Below are positions 43,203 through 53,394 of a stretch of DNA of 64,000 bases, one piece after another. The notes under the pieces were generated by a model that saw only the letters and a list, made by a program, of their open reading frames with translations, searched no databases and had not been told where the DNA came from. The stretch lies in assembly GCA_002425185.1 (NCBI GenBank), contig DILT01000016.1:62001-126000 (forward strand), read 5' to 3'. This DNA is from Flammeovirgaceae bacterium UBA5585 (GTDB taxonomy: Bacteria; Bacteroidota; Bacteroidia; Cytophagales; Cyclobacteriaceae). Made by a program: the position numbers and the translations under genes. Position 1 is the first letter of the stretch. The number at the start of each line of letters is the position of its first letter.

Positions 43203-44780
43203 TTAAAATATCCCTCTTCGCGACTTTCGGGAGGTTGTGCCAAAAAGAACTCCAAAAACACCACGCACCAACTCACGTCCGATTTGCTTTGCCATTGGGC
43301 TGCCTACTACCTTATCCATTGTTGACTTTTCTTTTCGGGGTACGCGAGGTGTTGAAGTGCGTGTGGTGGAGGTCTGCCTGGGCCGTGGAGCAGGAGCTGG
43401 CATTTCCCAGGTGGTGTTTTGTGCTTCATACTGTTTCATTCGTGCTTCCAGCAATTCATGTGCACTTTGCGGATCAAGGGTGTCCTTATACTTTTTATAC
43501 AAAGCTGAAGCATTCAGAAGTTGCTGATATTCCTGTTCTGACAACGGCCCCATAACAGAAGCCGGAGGTGCCAGGTGAGTAACAACAGTCTCTGTGGGAA
43601 TACCCTTCTCATTCAACACGGTGATAAAAGCCTGCCCTATACCCAACTGGGTAAATTGTTGTTCCATATCGTAAAAGGATGAACGTGGAAACGTATTGAT
43701 TGTTTCCCTGAGTGCTTTTACATCGTTGGGTGTAAATGATCGAATGACATGATGAATGCGATTTCCTAACTGAGAAAGTACGTTTTGCGGTACATCCTGG
43801 GTTAACTGCGTACAGAAAAAAATACCTACACCTTTGGAGCGAATTAGTCGAATGATCTGATCGATCTGATCAAGAAATGCCTTTGGAGCATCTTTAAAAA
43901 GTAAATGGGCTTCATCCAGAAAAAAAACGAGCTTAGGTTTATCCAGATCGCCCGCCTCTGGCAAACTTTGATAAATTTCGGCTAACAGCGCCAGCATAAA
44001 AGTTGAGAAGACTGCCGGCTGATGCTGAATATCGGATACGTTTAACAGACTAATAACTCCTCTTCCGTCCACCTTTTCGAAGAGATCATCAATTTCAAAA
44101 GAACGTTCGCCAAAAATATGATCAACACCTTGTTGCTCCAGGGCTACAATTTTCCTTAAAATAGTTCCGGCTGATGAACCGCTTATTTTTCCGTAATCAC
44201 TTTTAATTTCATCAGCCCCCGGACCTTCCGTTAAATAATTCAATACTTTCTTTAAATCTTTAAAATCTACAATTGGCAATCCCTGATCATCGGCATATTT
44301 AAAAAGCATAGTGAGCACACCGGTCTGTGTGTCGTTCAACGCAAGGATTTTGCTCAGTAAAACAGGGCCAAATTCAGTAACTGTTGCTCGCATTTGTGCC
44401 CCTAATTTTCCGGTGAGTGAATAAATCTCGACAGGAAAAGCTGAGGGGGTATAGGTTGCTCCAATTGCCGTGGCACGCTCAGTAAGTTTATCGTTAGGGA
44501 CAGCTTCTTTTGCCAATCCGGAAATATCGCCCTTCATATCCGGCATAAAAACCGAAACTCCTGCTGATGATAATTGTTCAGCGATTAACTGTAGTGTTCT
44601 TGTTTTTCCAGATCCTGTTGCTCCGGTTACCAGACCATGCCGGGTCATCATGCGCAACGATAAATTAACAGTAGCTTCAGGAAGAATTTGCTGTTTCAAC
44701 ACGCCCGCCCCAAGGAATATTTTAGGTCCGGAAAATCCATATGAGTTTTTAATAGCTTCAATAAATGAGATTTGTTCCAT
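43203..44780 (-). CDS. HerA-like ATPase (DUF853/YjgR family)
   Basis: The 525-residue protein has Walker A GATGSGKT at 53-60, Walker B in LVFFLDEAHLLF, and a later motif FFCTQLTQDVPQNVLSQLGNR that sets the HerA/FtsK-like fold. The C-terminal 80 residues are Pro/Thr/Arg-rich and then basic (SRKSRRGIF). Family members hydrolyse ATP; a role in DNA handling or in membrane complexes has been suggested but is unclear. No NurA-type nuclease is next to it. Confidence 0.88.
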   Translation of the reverse strand: MEQISFIEAIKNSYGFSGPKIFLGAGVLKQQILPEATVNLSLRMMTRHGLVTGATGSGKTRTLQLIAEQLSSAGVSVFMPDMKGDISGLAKEAVPNDKLTERATAIGATYTPSAFPVEIYSLTGKLGAQMRATVTEFGPVLLSKILALNDTQTGVLTMLFKYADDQGLPIVDFKDLKKVLNYLTEGPGADEIKSDYGKISGSSAGTILRKIVALEQQGVDHIFGERSFEIDDLFEKVDGRGVISLLNVSDIQHQPAVFSTFMLALLAEIYQSLPEAGDLDKPKLVFFLDEAHLLFKDAPKAFLDQIDQIIRLIRSKGVGIFFCTQLTQDVPQNVLSQLGNRIHHVIRSFTPNDVKALRETINTFPRSSFYDMEQQFTQLGIGQAFITVLNEKGIPTETVVTHLAPPASVMGPLSEQEYQQLLNASALYKKYKDTLDPQSAHELLEARMKQYEAQNTTWEMPAPAPRPRQTSTTRTSTPRVPRKEKSTMDKVVGSPMAKQIGRELVRGVFGVLFGTTSRKSRRGIF

Positions 44781-44908
44781 AATTAATTTGAAAGGCTAGG
44801 AAAGATAACACAAATGTCAGTAGATTTCCGAACACCAAATCTATATTCTTCGGATTCTAAAATCACTTTAAATTTATTTAATTAGTATCAAGATTATAAC
44901 CAACTACC

Positions 44909-46459
44909 ATGCGGTTAAGTTTACCAATCATTCTCTTGCTCTTTGTTGGTTGCAAACAACCAGCCGATCCCGGACAAACCCTTGCAAAATCTATGATGAA
45001 CGAAAAACACAGACCTCAATTTCACTTTACACCTGCGGCCAATTGGATGAACGACCCTAACGGTATGGTCTATCACAAAGGTGAGTATCATCTGTTCTAT
45101 CAATATTATCCGCATGGAAATGTGTGGGGGCCTATGCATTGGGGGCATGCTGTGACCAAAGACCTTATTCGTTGGGAGCATTTGCCAATTGCACTCTACC
45201 CCGATTCATTGGGCTATATTTTTTCCGGCAGTGCCGTGGTTGATCATAAAAACACTTCCGGTTTTGGAACCCTTGATAATCCCCCGCTGGTGTCTATTTA
45301 TACGTACCATGATCCTGAACAGGAAAAAGCAGGTCGTATCGATTATCAAACACAAGGTATTGCTTATAGTCTTGATCATGGACGAACATGGACGAAATAC
45401 GACAAGAATCCTGTGCTCAAAAATCCAGGCATTAAAGACTTTCGCGACCCCAAAGTTTTCTGGTATGAAAAAACACAAACATGGATTATGATACTGGCGG
45501 TGTTGGATCATGTACAACTCTTTACTTCAACTGATCTTAAGGAATGGAAAAAAATAAGCGAATTCGGAGCTGACCAGGGAAGTCATGGTGGAGTTTGGGA
45601 ATGTCCTGATTTGTTTCCCCTTTTCGTTGACGGAAAAGAAAAGTGGGTGATGCTGGTAAGCCTGAATAATGGCGCACCTAATGGCGGAAGCGGCACACAA
45701 TATTTTATTGGCTCTTTCAATGGCATTACTTTCAAAAATGAAAATCCAAAAGATAAAATTCTTTGGATTGACTATGGCAAAGACAACTATGCAGGCGTTA
45801 CCTGGTCGGATGTTCCCAAAGAAGATGGAAGAAGATTGTTCATCGGGTGGATGAGCAACTGGAATTATGCCAATGTGGTACCCACAACCGTTTGGCGCAG
45901 TGCCATGACCACCCCGCGCGAATTAAAACTCATGAATACGCCCTCCGGATCAAGACTAATCTCTATTCCGGTTACGGAAATCAAATCGCTGTATGGCAAG
46001 CAATCAAAGCAGGAAGCGCAAACCATTACAGCGTCACTTGACTTAACCTCTGAGATAACCCGTGACAGCCAGTATGAATTAATGATCGATTTCGATACCC
46101 TAACTAACCAGGGGTTTTCCATCGAACTCTCCAATGCGATAAATGAAAAGCTTATCGTGACCTACACCCCTGCTCAGAACAGGCTAAGTGTTGATCGAAC
46201 CATGGCCGGTAATCATGATTTCTCCAGCGATTTTAGTGGTGTTCATTCGGTTCAAAGAGAAATACAACGTGGCATTTCATCGCTACGATTAATAGTGGAT
46301 TGTTCTTCCATAGAGCTCTTTGCTGACGATGGGCTTACCGTTATCACTGAACTGGTATTTCCCAGCGAAGTTTTCGGCAATCTTAAGCTCCATGCCGCTG
46401 AAAATGAAACATTAAAAATCAACAGAATAACCATTACTGAATTGAAGAGGATTTGGTAG
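44909..46459 (+). CDS. GH32 fructan hydrolase lipoprotein
   Basis: The 516-residue protein has an SPII signal (LPIILLLFVGC), so it is lipid-anchored. It is a five-bladed beta-propeller hydrolase of family GH32 that releases fructose from sucrose, levan or inulin. Catalytic residues: nucleophile Asp49 in NWMNDPNG, transition-state stabiliser Asp180 in FRDP, and acid/base Glu231 in ECPD. A C-terminal beta-sandwich (about 375-516) completes the family layout. No Sus-type partners flank it; its stop overlaps the convergent CHAD gene by 26 bases. Confidence 0.92.
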   Translation: MRLSLPIILLLFVGCKQPADPGQTLAKSMMNEKHRPQFHFTPAANWMNDPNGMVYHKGEYHLFYQYYPHGNVWGPMHWGHAVTKDLIRWEHLPIALYPDSLGYIFSGSAVVDHKNTSGFGTLDNPPLVSIYTYHDPEQEKAGRIDYQTQGIAYSLDHGRTWTKYDKNPVLKNPGIKDFRDPKVFWYEKTQTWIMILAVLDHVQLFTSTDLKEWKKISEFGADQGSHGGVWECPDLFPLFVDGKEKWVMLVSLNNGAPNGGSGTQYFIGSFNGITFKNENPKDKILWIDYGKDNYAGVTWSDVPKEDGRRLFIGWMSNWNYANVVPTTVWRSAMTTPRELKLMNTPSGSRLISIPVTEIKSLYGKQSKQEAQTITASLDLTSEITRDSQYELMIDFDTLTNQGFSIELSNAINEKLIVTYTPAQNRLSVDRTMAGNHDFSSDFSGVHSVQREIQRGISSLRLIVDCSSIELFADDGLTVITELVFPSEVFGNLKLHAAENETLKINRITITELKRIW

Positions 46460-47216
46460 GCCTGATTAGCAGCGGCAGAAGTTCATTTATTTTTATTCGT
46501 TCGCGTTGCTTCTGTTTAATTAAATTGTTGCCTACTGGTTTTTGATGAATCCACTTATGCTGCAGCATTACCAAGTCCAGGTCATGCCAATCGCCAATCG
46601 CATCCTCCAATTTTGAAGCAATCTTTAGATTACAAAAGTGGTTTACCGATCGTTTAAACTCAGGTGAAAACTCAGCACTATACACTACACCTTTCAACGT
46701 CTTTCTGCTCCGGTGCAATTTATTATCCGATATTTTTGCAGTAAAACAGTGGGTCAGATGTTGTTCTAAATCATTGAGATATTGTGCTGAACTGACCGTA
46801 CATTTTGATATTTCTTTAGTGATATTCAAATACGAACGAACTATTTCTGTCAGCACAGCGATTGCTATGTCCGGCCATTTTTTAATTAGTTTCCTCTCTG
46901 TTTTTCTTAATGATTTAAAAATCGTTTCGTCAGAGAATTGATTACCGTATTTTCGCAACAAATAAACCTGCACATGATTTTCGCGAATACGCCCCGCATA
47001 GCGAAATAATTTAGTATACGGTTTAAACATCTGTTGAGCCTTCGATTTACCATAGTGCTTTATAAAGTTGCCAATAAACCTGATTCGTTTCAGCCTTATT
47101 CGTAGTTGATGAAAATTTTCAGGTGAGGGATCATCCAACGTATCAATAGTACCCATTAGCGTATGACGGTAGTGATCACAAAAGTAGTTGTGTGCCGATG
47201 ACGCTAAATCATTCAT
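46434..47216 (-). CDS. CHAD-domain protein
   Basis: The 260-residue protein is almost entirely a CHAD domain, a helical bundle with conserved His and basic residues (FHQLRIRLKRIRFIGNF, LHRSRKTLKGVVY, LEDAIGDWHDLDLV). CHAD domains bind polyphosphate through their basic surface. No CYTH/triphosphatase partner is nearby. It overlaps the GH32 gene by 26 bases tail to tail. Confidence 0.88.
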   Translation of the reverse strand: MNDLASSAHNYFCDHYRHTLMGTIDTLDDPSPENFHQLRIRLKRIRFIGNFIKHYGKSKAQQMFKPYTKLFRYAGRIRENHVQVYLLRKYGNQFSDETIFKSLRKTERKLIKKWPDIAIAVLTEIVRSYLNITKEISKCTVSSAQYLNDLEQHLTHCFTAKISDNKLHRSRKTLKGVVYSAEFSPEFKRSVNHFCNLKIASKLEDAIGDWHDLDLVMLQHKWIHQKPVGNNLIKQKQRERIKINELLPLLIRPTKSSSIQ

Positions 47217-47340
47217 GAAGGGGTATGCTACTCATTAATAGCATTCCAGGCTATGACATTCATCACCTTAACAGGATTTAAAAGTCATTCCTTTACCTAA
47301 ACGATCGCCCTATATTCCAGTCACTATTGCTTTTACTATC

Positions 47341-49242
47341 ATGGGCGAACAACGCATCAGTATTGCTGAGCATTCAGAAGAGCGAAAAGCTTTTCTAAAA
47401 CATCTGCTGCACGATGTTCAGGCCCTTGATATTATGATTGAGCACGGATTACTGGAAACCGGTGCCAGCAGGATTGGTGCCGAGCAGGAGTTTTTCATTG
47501 TAGATAAGCACCATAAACCCTCACGTAATGGGCCTGAAATTCTAGCCCAACTTAACGATCCACATTTCACAACCGAGCTGGCCCGCTATAATCTTGAAAT
47601 CAATCTTGATCCAACCCTGCTTGGTGGTAAATGCTTCAGTGAAACTGAACTGGAATTACGAACCTTGCTTCGAAAAGCAGATGCCATAGCCAATACTTTT
47701 GATGACACCATTATTCTTACCGGTATTTTACCCTCCATCGATTTACGTGCTGTTGAGATTGATTATCTTACCCCAAACCCCAGGTACCATGCCTTAGGTG
47801 AAATTGTAAAGCGGCTACGGGGTCAGGACTTTGAGCTGAACATAAACGGTGTAGATGAGCTTTTGCTAGCCCATACCAATATCCTGTTTGAAGCTTGCAA
47901 CACCAGCTTTCAGGCGCACCTTCAAGTAGAGGCGGAAGAATTTGTGGCTGCCTATAATTGGGCACAAGCCATTTCGGGGCCGGTGTTGGCCATCGCCACC
48001 AATTCGCCTATGCTCTTTGGCCGCGAACTCTGGGCGGAAACCCGCATTACGCTGTTTCAGCAAAGTGTAGATATGCGCAAACGGCAACATCATCTGCGCG
48101 AAAGGCAACAACGGGTTTCTTTTGGAAATCGATGGATCAAAAGTATAACCGAAGTTTACAAAGATGATATCTCACGCTATCCGTTAATCTTCATGGCGGA
48201 TATTAAAAAGGATTCATGGGATGAATTAAATCAAGGAAGGTTACCGGATTTAAAAGCGCTGCGAATTCACAACGGCACCATTTGGAAATGGAATCGTCCC
48301 TGCTATGGAATTTTAAATAGCAAGGCCCATTTGCGTATTGAAAACAGGTATCTGCCATCAGGGCCTACCGTACTTGACGAAATCGCGAATATGGCATTTT
48401 GGGTTGGCCTCATGAAAGGCATGCCGGACAACTATAAACATCTATGGAACCTGATGGATTTTGAGGACGCTAAAGAAAATTTCTACAAAGCAGCGCGATT
48501 TGGTATTCAAACGGGTATGATCTGGGATAAATCCTTTTTCCCTGTTCAGAAACTAATACTGGAAATTTTGTTACCACTTGCCCGAAAAGGACTACGTACC
48601 AGTGGTGTAGATTCAGAGGACATTGATAAATACCTGGCCATAATCGAAGAGCGCACACACTCCGGAAAAACCGGAAGCCGATGGATGGTTAATGGATTCA
48701 GAACATTGAAAAAAGAAATGGGCCGGGATGAGGCCATGGTGGCCCTGACCGCTACGATGCACAACAGAAGACTAACCGGCAATCCGGTGCATACATGGGC
48801 CGGTGTATCCCCTGCCGATTTACACCTGGCAAATATTCAATATGACATCGTAGGTAATATCATGACAACAGACCTCATTACCGCACAATCATCTGACCCG
48901 CTTGAATTGGTGCTAACGATAATGAACTGGCGAAATATCCGTCATATGCCCGTAGAAGATGAACAAGGTGTTGTAACCGGTATACTCACAAAAAGAAGAA
49001 TAGAAAACTACCTGTCTGCACCGGGCAGTAACCAGGAAGCCACTGCACAGAACATTATGATTACTGACCCCATTTGTATTGATGCCTCCTGCAGTATTTT
49101 ATATGCAATGGACATTATGATTCAGAAAAAGATCAGTTGCTTGCCCGTTATACATAACCAGCAACTGGTTGGGCTTATTACAGACTACGACATGACCAAG
49201 GTGCAGGAAAAATTGAAATCACCAATTCCTCGCGAAGACTGA
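47341..49242 (+). CDS. GCS2-type glutamate-cysteine ligase-like protein fused to CBS pair
   Basis: The 633-residue protein has a carboxylate-amine ligase core (about 40-480: RIGAEQEFFIVD, NLEINLDPTLLGG, ATNSPMLFGRELWAETR, the last matching the GCS2 active-site region) and a pair of CBS domains at about 502-622 (VGNIMTTDLIT, LVLTIMNWRNIRHMPV, SCLPVIHNQQLVGLITDYD). CBS pairs sense adenine nucleotides in other enzymes, so the ligase may be controlled by energy state (inference). The amine and acid substrates are unknown. Confidence 0.88.
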   Translation: MGEQRISIAEHSEERKAFLKHLLHDVQALDIMIEHGLLETGASRIGAEQEFFIVDKHHKPSRNGPEILAQLNDPHFTTELARYNLEINLDPTLLGGKCFSETELELRTLLRKADAIANTFDDTIILTGILPSIDLRAVEIDYLTPNPRYHALGEIVKRLRGQDFELNINGVDELLLAHTNILFEACNTSFQAHLQVEAEEFVAAYNWAQAISGPVLAIATNSPMLFGRELWAETRITLFQQSVDMRKRQHHLRERQQRVSFGNRWIKSITEVYKDDISRYPLIFMADIKKDSWDELNQGRLPDLKALRIHNGTIWKWNRPCYGILNSKAHLRIENRYLPSGPTVLDEIANMAFWVGLMKGMPDNYKHLWNLMDFEDAKENFYKAARFGIQTGMIWDKSFFPVQKLILEILLPLARKGLRTSGVDSEDIDKYLAIIEERTHSGKTGSRWMVNGFRTLKKEMGRDEAMVALTATMHNRRLTGNPVHTWAGVSPADLHLANIQYDIVGNIMTTDLITAQSSDPLELVLTIMNWRNIRHMPVEDEQGVVTGILTKRRIENYLSAPGSNQEATAQNIMITDPICIDASCSILYAMDIMIQKKISCLPVIHNQQLVGLITDYDMTKVQEKLKSPIPRED

Positions 49243-49288
49243 GTTTGTTTCCTTTCAATGATTTATCTTTCAGGCTAAACCTGGCCAG

Positions 49289-49903
49289 ATGAAACTTAAG
49301 TACCCTATCAATCTGCACAAAGTTGTTACGGCCTTCTTTGTTATCGGCTTAATGTACTTCTATGAAAACTTCAGTACAGGCGCCTGGTTATACTTAGCAC
49401 TTCACGGCAGTTATGGATTTCTTTGGCTGCTGAAAAGTCAACTGTTTCCGGATAAGCAATGGGAACAAACCGCATCTGTTCCCTATGGCATTTTTGTGTT
49501 TCTTGTTTTAGGGCTTTATTGGATTGCTCCGTTTGTTTTGATCACTTCTGATTACGTACCGAACGGTCCGGTAATGGCTGTATCCGTTGCACTGAATATT
49601 GTCGGCACCATGCTGCACTTTAGTAGCGATGCGCAAAAATATTTTACATTGAAATACAAACCCGGTTTAATAACAGAGGGTTTTTTCAGTAAATGCCGGA
49701 ACACAAACTATGTTGGAGAGTTGATGATCTACACCGGTTTTGCTATTCTCTCGGGAAGCTGGATGGGTTTTATCGGCATTACAGCTTTTTTTATCGGTGC
49801 GTTTATACCAAACATGTTAAAGAAAGATAAATCCCTGGCCCGGTATCCGGAATTTGCTGCCTATAAAAAACGTTCCGGACTGCTCTATCCTCAATTTTGG
49901 TAA
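49289..49903 (+). CDS. Steroid-5-alpha-reductase/DUF1295-like membrane protein
   Basis: The 204-residue protein has five or six hydrophobic segments and the C-terminal signature of the DUF1295/isoprenylcysteine methyltransferase-like fold (LITEGFFSKCRNTNYVGELMIYTGF, then KDKSLARYPEFAAYKKRSGLLYP). Members bind SAM or NADPH at the membrane. It lies 46 bases after the GCS2-CBS gene and 32 bases before the DUF3089 gene, so the three may form an operon. Confidence 0.8.
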   Translation: MKLKYPINLHKVVTAFFVIGLMYFYENFSTGAWLYLALHGSYGFLWLLKSQLFPDKQWEQTASVPYGIFVFLVLGLYWIAPFVLITSDYVPNGPVMAVSVALNIVGTMLHFSSDAQKYFTLKYKPGLITEGFFSKCRNTNYVGELMIYTGFAILSGSWMGFIGITAFFIGAFIPNMLKKDKSLARYPEFAAYKKRSGLLYPQFW

Positions 49904-49935
49904 TCCAACATGCTTAAATCCTTTATTAATTAACT

Positions 49936-50973
49936 ATGCGTCTGCTATTTTACCTGATTACACTATCTGTCATCCTATCATCCTGTAGCAAGAAAATACA
50001 TTCTTATCCGCCTTATGATTCTGGTAAAATACCTGCGGCACCTGATTACATATCGCTTGATTGTTGGGCAGCGCATCCCGAAAAGGAAGATGAAGCCGAC
50101 CGGCTACCCGGTAAAAATTATTTCAGTAAAGCTGATCCCCTTCCGGATGTCGATGTGTTTTTTGTTCATCCAACCATCTATACCAAAGAGCATAACCCCA
50201 ACTGGCCCTGGCAAGGTGACGTGTTTAATGTTGAATTGAATGAAAAAGTGGATAACTCCACCATTCGCTATCAGGCCAGTGTTTTTAACGGAAGTACACA
50301 CGTATATGCACCGCGCTACCGTCAGGCTCACCTTGAAGTTTTCACGATCGATAACACAGCACTTAAGGATCAGGCTTTACAACTGGCCTATGAAGATGTG
50401 AAGCAGGCATTTGAATTTTATATCAAACAATATAACCATGGCCGACCTTTTATTTTAGCCTCGCATAGCCAGGGCACCGTACATGCCGCAAGGCTTGTTA
50501 AAGATTATATCGAAAATAAGCCCCTGGCCAACCAATTGGTTGCTGCTTACCTGGTGGGAATTGCCTTAAAGACTGATTTATTTGAAGCGCTTAAACCCTG
50601 CAGCTCCGCTACTGAAACAGGCTGTTGGATTTCGTGGAATACGTATGAACGCAACTACTATCCGCCAAAGCATCAGGAAATATTTGCCCCGGCACTCAGT
50701 ACAAATCCATTAACCTGGTCATTGGATACGGTATACGGACCCTCAAACCTTAACACGGGTTCCATCCTTCGGAATTTTGATAAAGTCTACACCAATCTTT
50801 GTGACGCTCAAAACCACCAGGGATTATTATGGATTACCAAACCTAAATTTTTCGGCAGTGCATTTTACCGCTCCAAGCGTTATCATATTGCCGATTACAA
50901 TTTGTTTTACGGAAACATCCGGCAAAATGTAAGCGATAGAATCGCAGCCTTCAAAAGTAAGGGTAATGATTGA
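49936..50973 (+). CDS. DUF3089 alpha/beta-hydrolase-like lipoprotein
   Basis: The 345-residue protein has an SPII signal (SVILSSCSKK). DUF3089 features: DVFFVHPTIYT, NGSTHVYAPRYRQAHL and the nucleophile elbow ASHSQGTVHAARL. The Ser in HSQG is the probable nucleophile of an esterase/lipase-like hydrolase facing the periplasm. A late Asp and His needed for the triad are in the C-terminal part. Substrate unknown. Confidence 0.85.
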   Translation: MRLLFYLITLSVILSSCSKKIHSYPPYDSGKIPAAPDYISLDCWAAHPEKEDEADRLPGKNYFSKADPLPDVDVFFVHPTIYTKEHNPNWPWQGDVFNVELNEKVDNSTIRYQASVFNGSTHVYAPRYRQAHLEVFTIDNTALKDQALQLAYEDVKQAFEFYIKQYNHGRPFILASHSQGTVHAARLVKDYIENKPLANQLVAAYLVGIALKTDLFEALKPCSSATETGCWISWNTYERNYYPPKHQEIFAPALSTNPLTWSLDTVYGPSNLNTGSILRNFDKVYTNLCDAQNHQGLLWITKPKFFGSAFYRSKRYHIADYNLFYGNIRQNVSDRIAAFKSKGND

Positions 50974-50999
50974 ACACTCCGGCCCCATCATAACGCCTG

Positions 51000-53171
51000 T
51001 CATTTCTTGGTTTTCGGCCGTACTAAATTCATCTCGTTAACGAGATGCCCGGCACCGGCATACTTATCCACAATAAATAAGATGTATCGGATATCCACCA
51101 TGATGTTGCGGCAAATGGAAGGGTCATAATTAATGTCGCTCATGGTTCCCTCCCACACCCGATCGAAATTTAATCCCACCAGGTTTCCCCAGGCATCTAA
51201 TGCCGGACTACCCGAGTTACCACCAGAGGTGTGATTGGCGGCAATAAAGTTTACCGGAAGTTTTCCGTAAACGCCATACTGCCCGTAGTCCTTCTTCTTG
51301 TACAGATCAATTAGCTTAGCCGGTAAATCAAATTCGTAATCACCGGGTTTATATTTTTCCATAACACCATCCAGGTATGAATAATAATCAAACCGGATAC
51401 CATCACGGGGTACATACCCATCCACTTTTCCATACGTTAAGCGAAGTGTGCTGTTCGCGTCTGGATAGAAGCGCTTTTCTTTAAATACTTCCATTTGCGC
51501 GGCCATGTATGTACGCTGTAGCGCATTGATCCTGTCCTGAATAGGATTTAAATTTTGCTGTACCTGGTTTTGAAATACGTTCTGCATGTCAAGAAATAAC
51601 AGCACGATCGAATTATTCCGAATACTCTCCACAACTTCTTTCGCTGGTTTATCCAGTAAGTTTACTGTATGTTGCTTGTCATCAATATCCGTTTCGGCAA
51701 ATAAAGCTTTGGAGAGTTTTTCAAAATCACCCTGATGTGCTTTTAACTTTTCGTTTAGCAACTTCGACCTGAACTTTTCATCCTGATCATTTACATATAG
51801 CGTTAATAATACTGCTGTCATTTTCTGATCGACCACCGGGCTGTAATCACCATAGAATGATGCCAACCTGCTTTTAATTTGAGGTAACCGGGTGTTATAT
51901 CCACCCTGTCCATCATTATCGAATGCCGCCACCAACATGTTAAGCTGGGCAGCAATGGTAAACAACTCTATACGGCTTATGATTTCAGTGTAATAGTCGC
52001 GGGCCAGACCGTAGGACTTTAATTCATCATAGGCTTTGTTAAGATCACTTAATACAGTTCCATACTTGCTCTTTAATTCAGGATTGGCATTCACCCTGTT
52101 TTGAAATTCAGTTTCCAGTTTTTTCTTTCGTCCTACCCCATCAACCCTGGTTAGTCCCAGCAGTTCACCCTGCCATTTTTTCCATGCGTTGGAAACCGAA
52201 GCCCACTTGGCCGCGTATTGAATTTTAATTTGGTCATCGGTACGCATATAAGCATCCATCACCGATAATACCTGGTCTCGGATTTTAATTTTTGCCGGGT
52301 TGTTTACTTCGATCAGTTGCTCAACGGCCACAGCCGGCAGGTACTGATTGGTGCGGCCAGGAAAACCGAATACCATGGTGAAATCATCCTGAGAAACACC
52401 ATCCAGTGAAATGGATAACGAGCGCTTTGGTTTATACGGAACATTATCGGGCGAATAGGCAGCCGGTTTATTGTTCTTATCGGCATAAATGCGAAACATT
52501 GAAAAATCACCGGTATGCCGCGGCCACATCCAGTTATCCGTATCTTTACCAAAATTTCCGATAGAGGAAGGCGGAGCACCAACCAACCGAACATCACGAT
52601 ACGTCTCGGTAACAAACAAATAATATTGATTTCCTTCGAAGAAGGGTCTTACTAAAATATCCTGATAGGCTTCGCGCTTTGCAGCATTACGTAACGTGTT
52701 AATATTTTTATCAATCTGCGATTGACGCTCGCTTTCCGTCATACCTCCGGTTACACCATTCAGTACGGCTGAAGTAACATCATCAATACGTATAATAAAG
52801 GTTACAAATAAATTAGGATTGGGCAGTTCATCTTTCGTTGACATGGCCCAGAAACCATTGTCGATATAGTTGTTCTGTAGCGTAGTATGACTTTGAATAG
52901 CACCAAAACCGCAATGGTGATTGGTTAGCAATAATCCTTGTGATGATATCACCTCGCCTGTGCAAAACCCACCAAAGCTAACAATGGCATCTTTTAAGCT
53001 GCTCTTGTTGATGCTGTAAATATCTTCTGCTGTAATCTTCATGCCCATACCCCGCATCTCCTTCTCATTGAGTTTGGCGAGCAACAAAGGCAACCACATG
53101 CCCTCATCGGCCAGGGCGAGGGTTCGGATAAACAAAAGACCAAAAAGAACAAACACTTTAATCGATTTCAT
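51000..53171 (-). CDS. S46 family dipeptidyl-peptidase (DPP11-like)
   Basis: The 723-residue protein has a signal peptide at about 1-21. Catalytic His85 is in TNHHCGFG and catalytic Ser653 in TSGGNSGSP. Eighteen residues after the Ser is Arg671 (NFDRVWEG). In the characterised S46 enzymes, as I recall, Arg here goes with Asp/Glu preference (DPP11) and Gly with hydrophobic preference (DPP7), so this is more likely DPP11-like. It cuts dipeptides from peptide N-termini in the periplasm. It stands alone. Confidence 0.92.
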   Translation of the reverse strand: MKSIKVFVLFGLLFIRTLALADEGMWLPLLLAKLNEKEMRGMGMKITAEDIYSINKSSLKDAIVSFGGFCTGEVISSQGLLLTNHHCGFGAIQSHTTLQNNYIDNGFWAMSTKDELPNPNLFVTFIIRIDDVTSAVLNGVTGGMTESERQSQIDKNINTLRNAAKREAYQDILVRPFFEGNQYYLFVTETYRDVRLVGAPPSSIGNFGKDTDNWMWPRHTGDFSMFRIYADKNNKPAAYSPDNVPYKPKRSLSISLDGVSQDDFTMVFGFPGRTNQYLPAVAVEQLIEVNNPAKIKIRDQVLSVMDAYMRTDDQIKIQYAAKWASVSNAWKKWQGELLGLTRVDGVGRKKKLETEFQNRVNANPELKSKYGTVLSDLNKAYDELKSYGLARDYYTEIISRIELFTIAAQLNMLVAAFDNDGQGGYNTRLPQIKSRLASFYGDYSPVVDQKMTAVLLTLYVNDQDEKFRSKLLNEKLKAHQGDFEKLSKALFAETDIDDKQHTVNLLDKPAKEVVESIRNNSIVLLFLDMQNVFQNQVQQNLNPIQDRINALQRTYMAAQMEVFKEKRFYPDANSTLRLTYGKVDGYVPRDGIRFDYYSYLDGVMEKYKPGDYEFDLPAKLIDLYKKKDYGQYGVYGKLPVNFIAANHTSGGNSGSPALDAWGNLVGLNFDRVWEGTMSDINYDPSICRNIMVDIRYILFIVDKYAGAGHLVNEMNLVRPKTKK

Positions 53172-53255
53172 GGTTATAGATGTTTACAATGGTGTGTACA
53201 AACAAAATCAGGAATCAAGTTACTATTTCTTGTACATTTCAAAAGTATTTGAAGC

Positions 53256-53366
53256 TATCTCAAAAATATTCTCGATGTCAGGTTGAGCCTGTTGAACCGG
53301 CTTTACAGACCCGTAATTTAGCCTTCGACAAGCTCAGGCTGACAGGAGGAAATGAATTTTGAGATA
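53256..53366. repeat. REP-like palindromic element
   Basis: An imperfect inverted repeat (left arm from 53276 TGTCAGGTTGAGCCTGTTGAA; right arm GCCTTCGACAAGCTCAGGCT to 53346) sits inside a perfect 10-bp pair TATCTCAAAA (53256-53265) and TTTTGAGATA (53357-53366). The right arm is a sequence type repeated in many bacterial genomes. It fills most of the gap between the S46 peptidase start and the SDR start. Confidence 0.6.
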
Positions 53367-53394
53367 ACCTCTTGAAAAATTTACTCAAATCACC

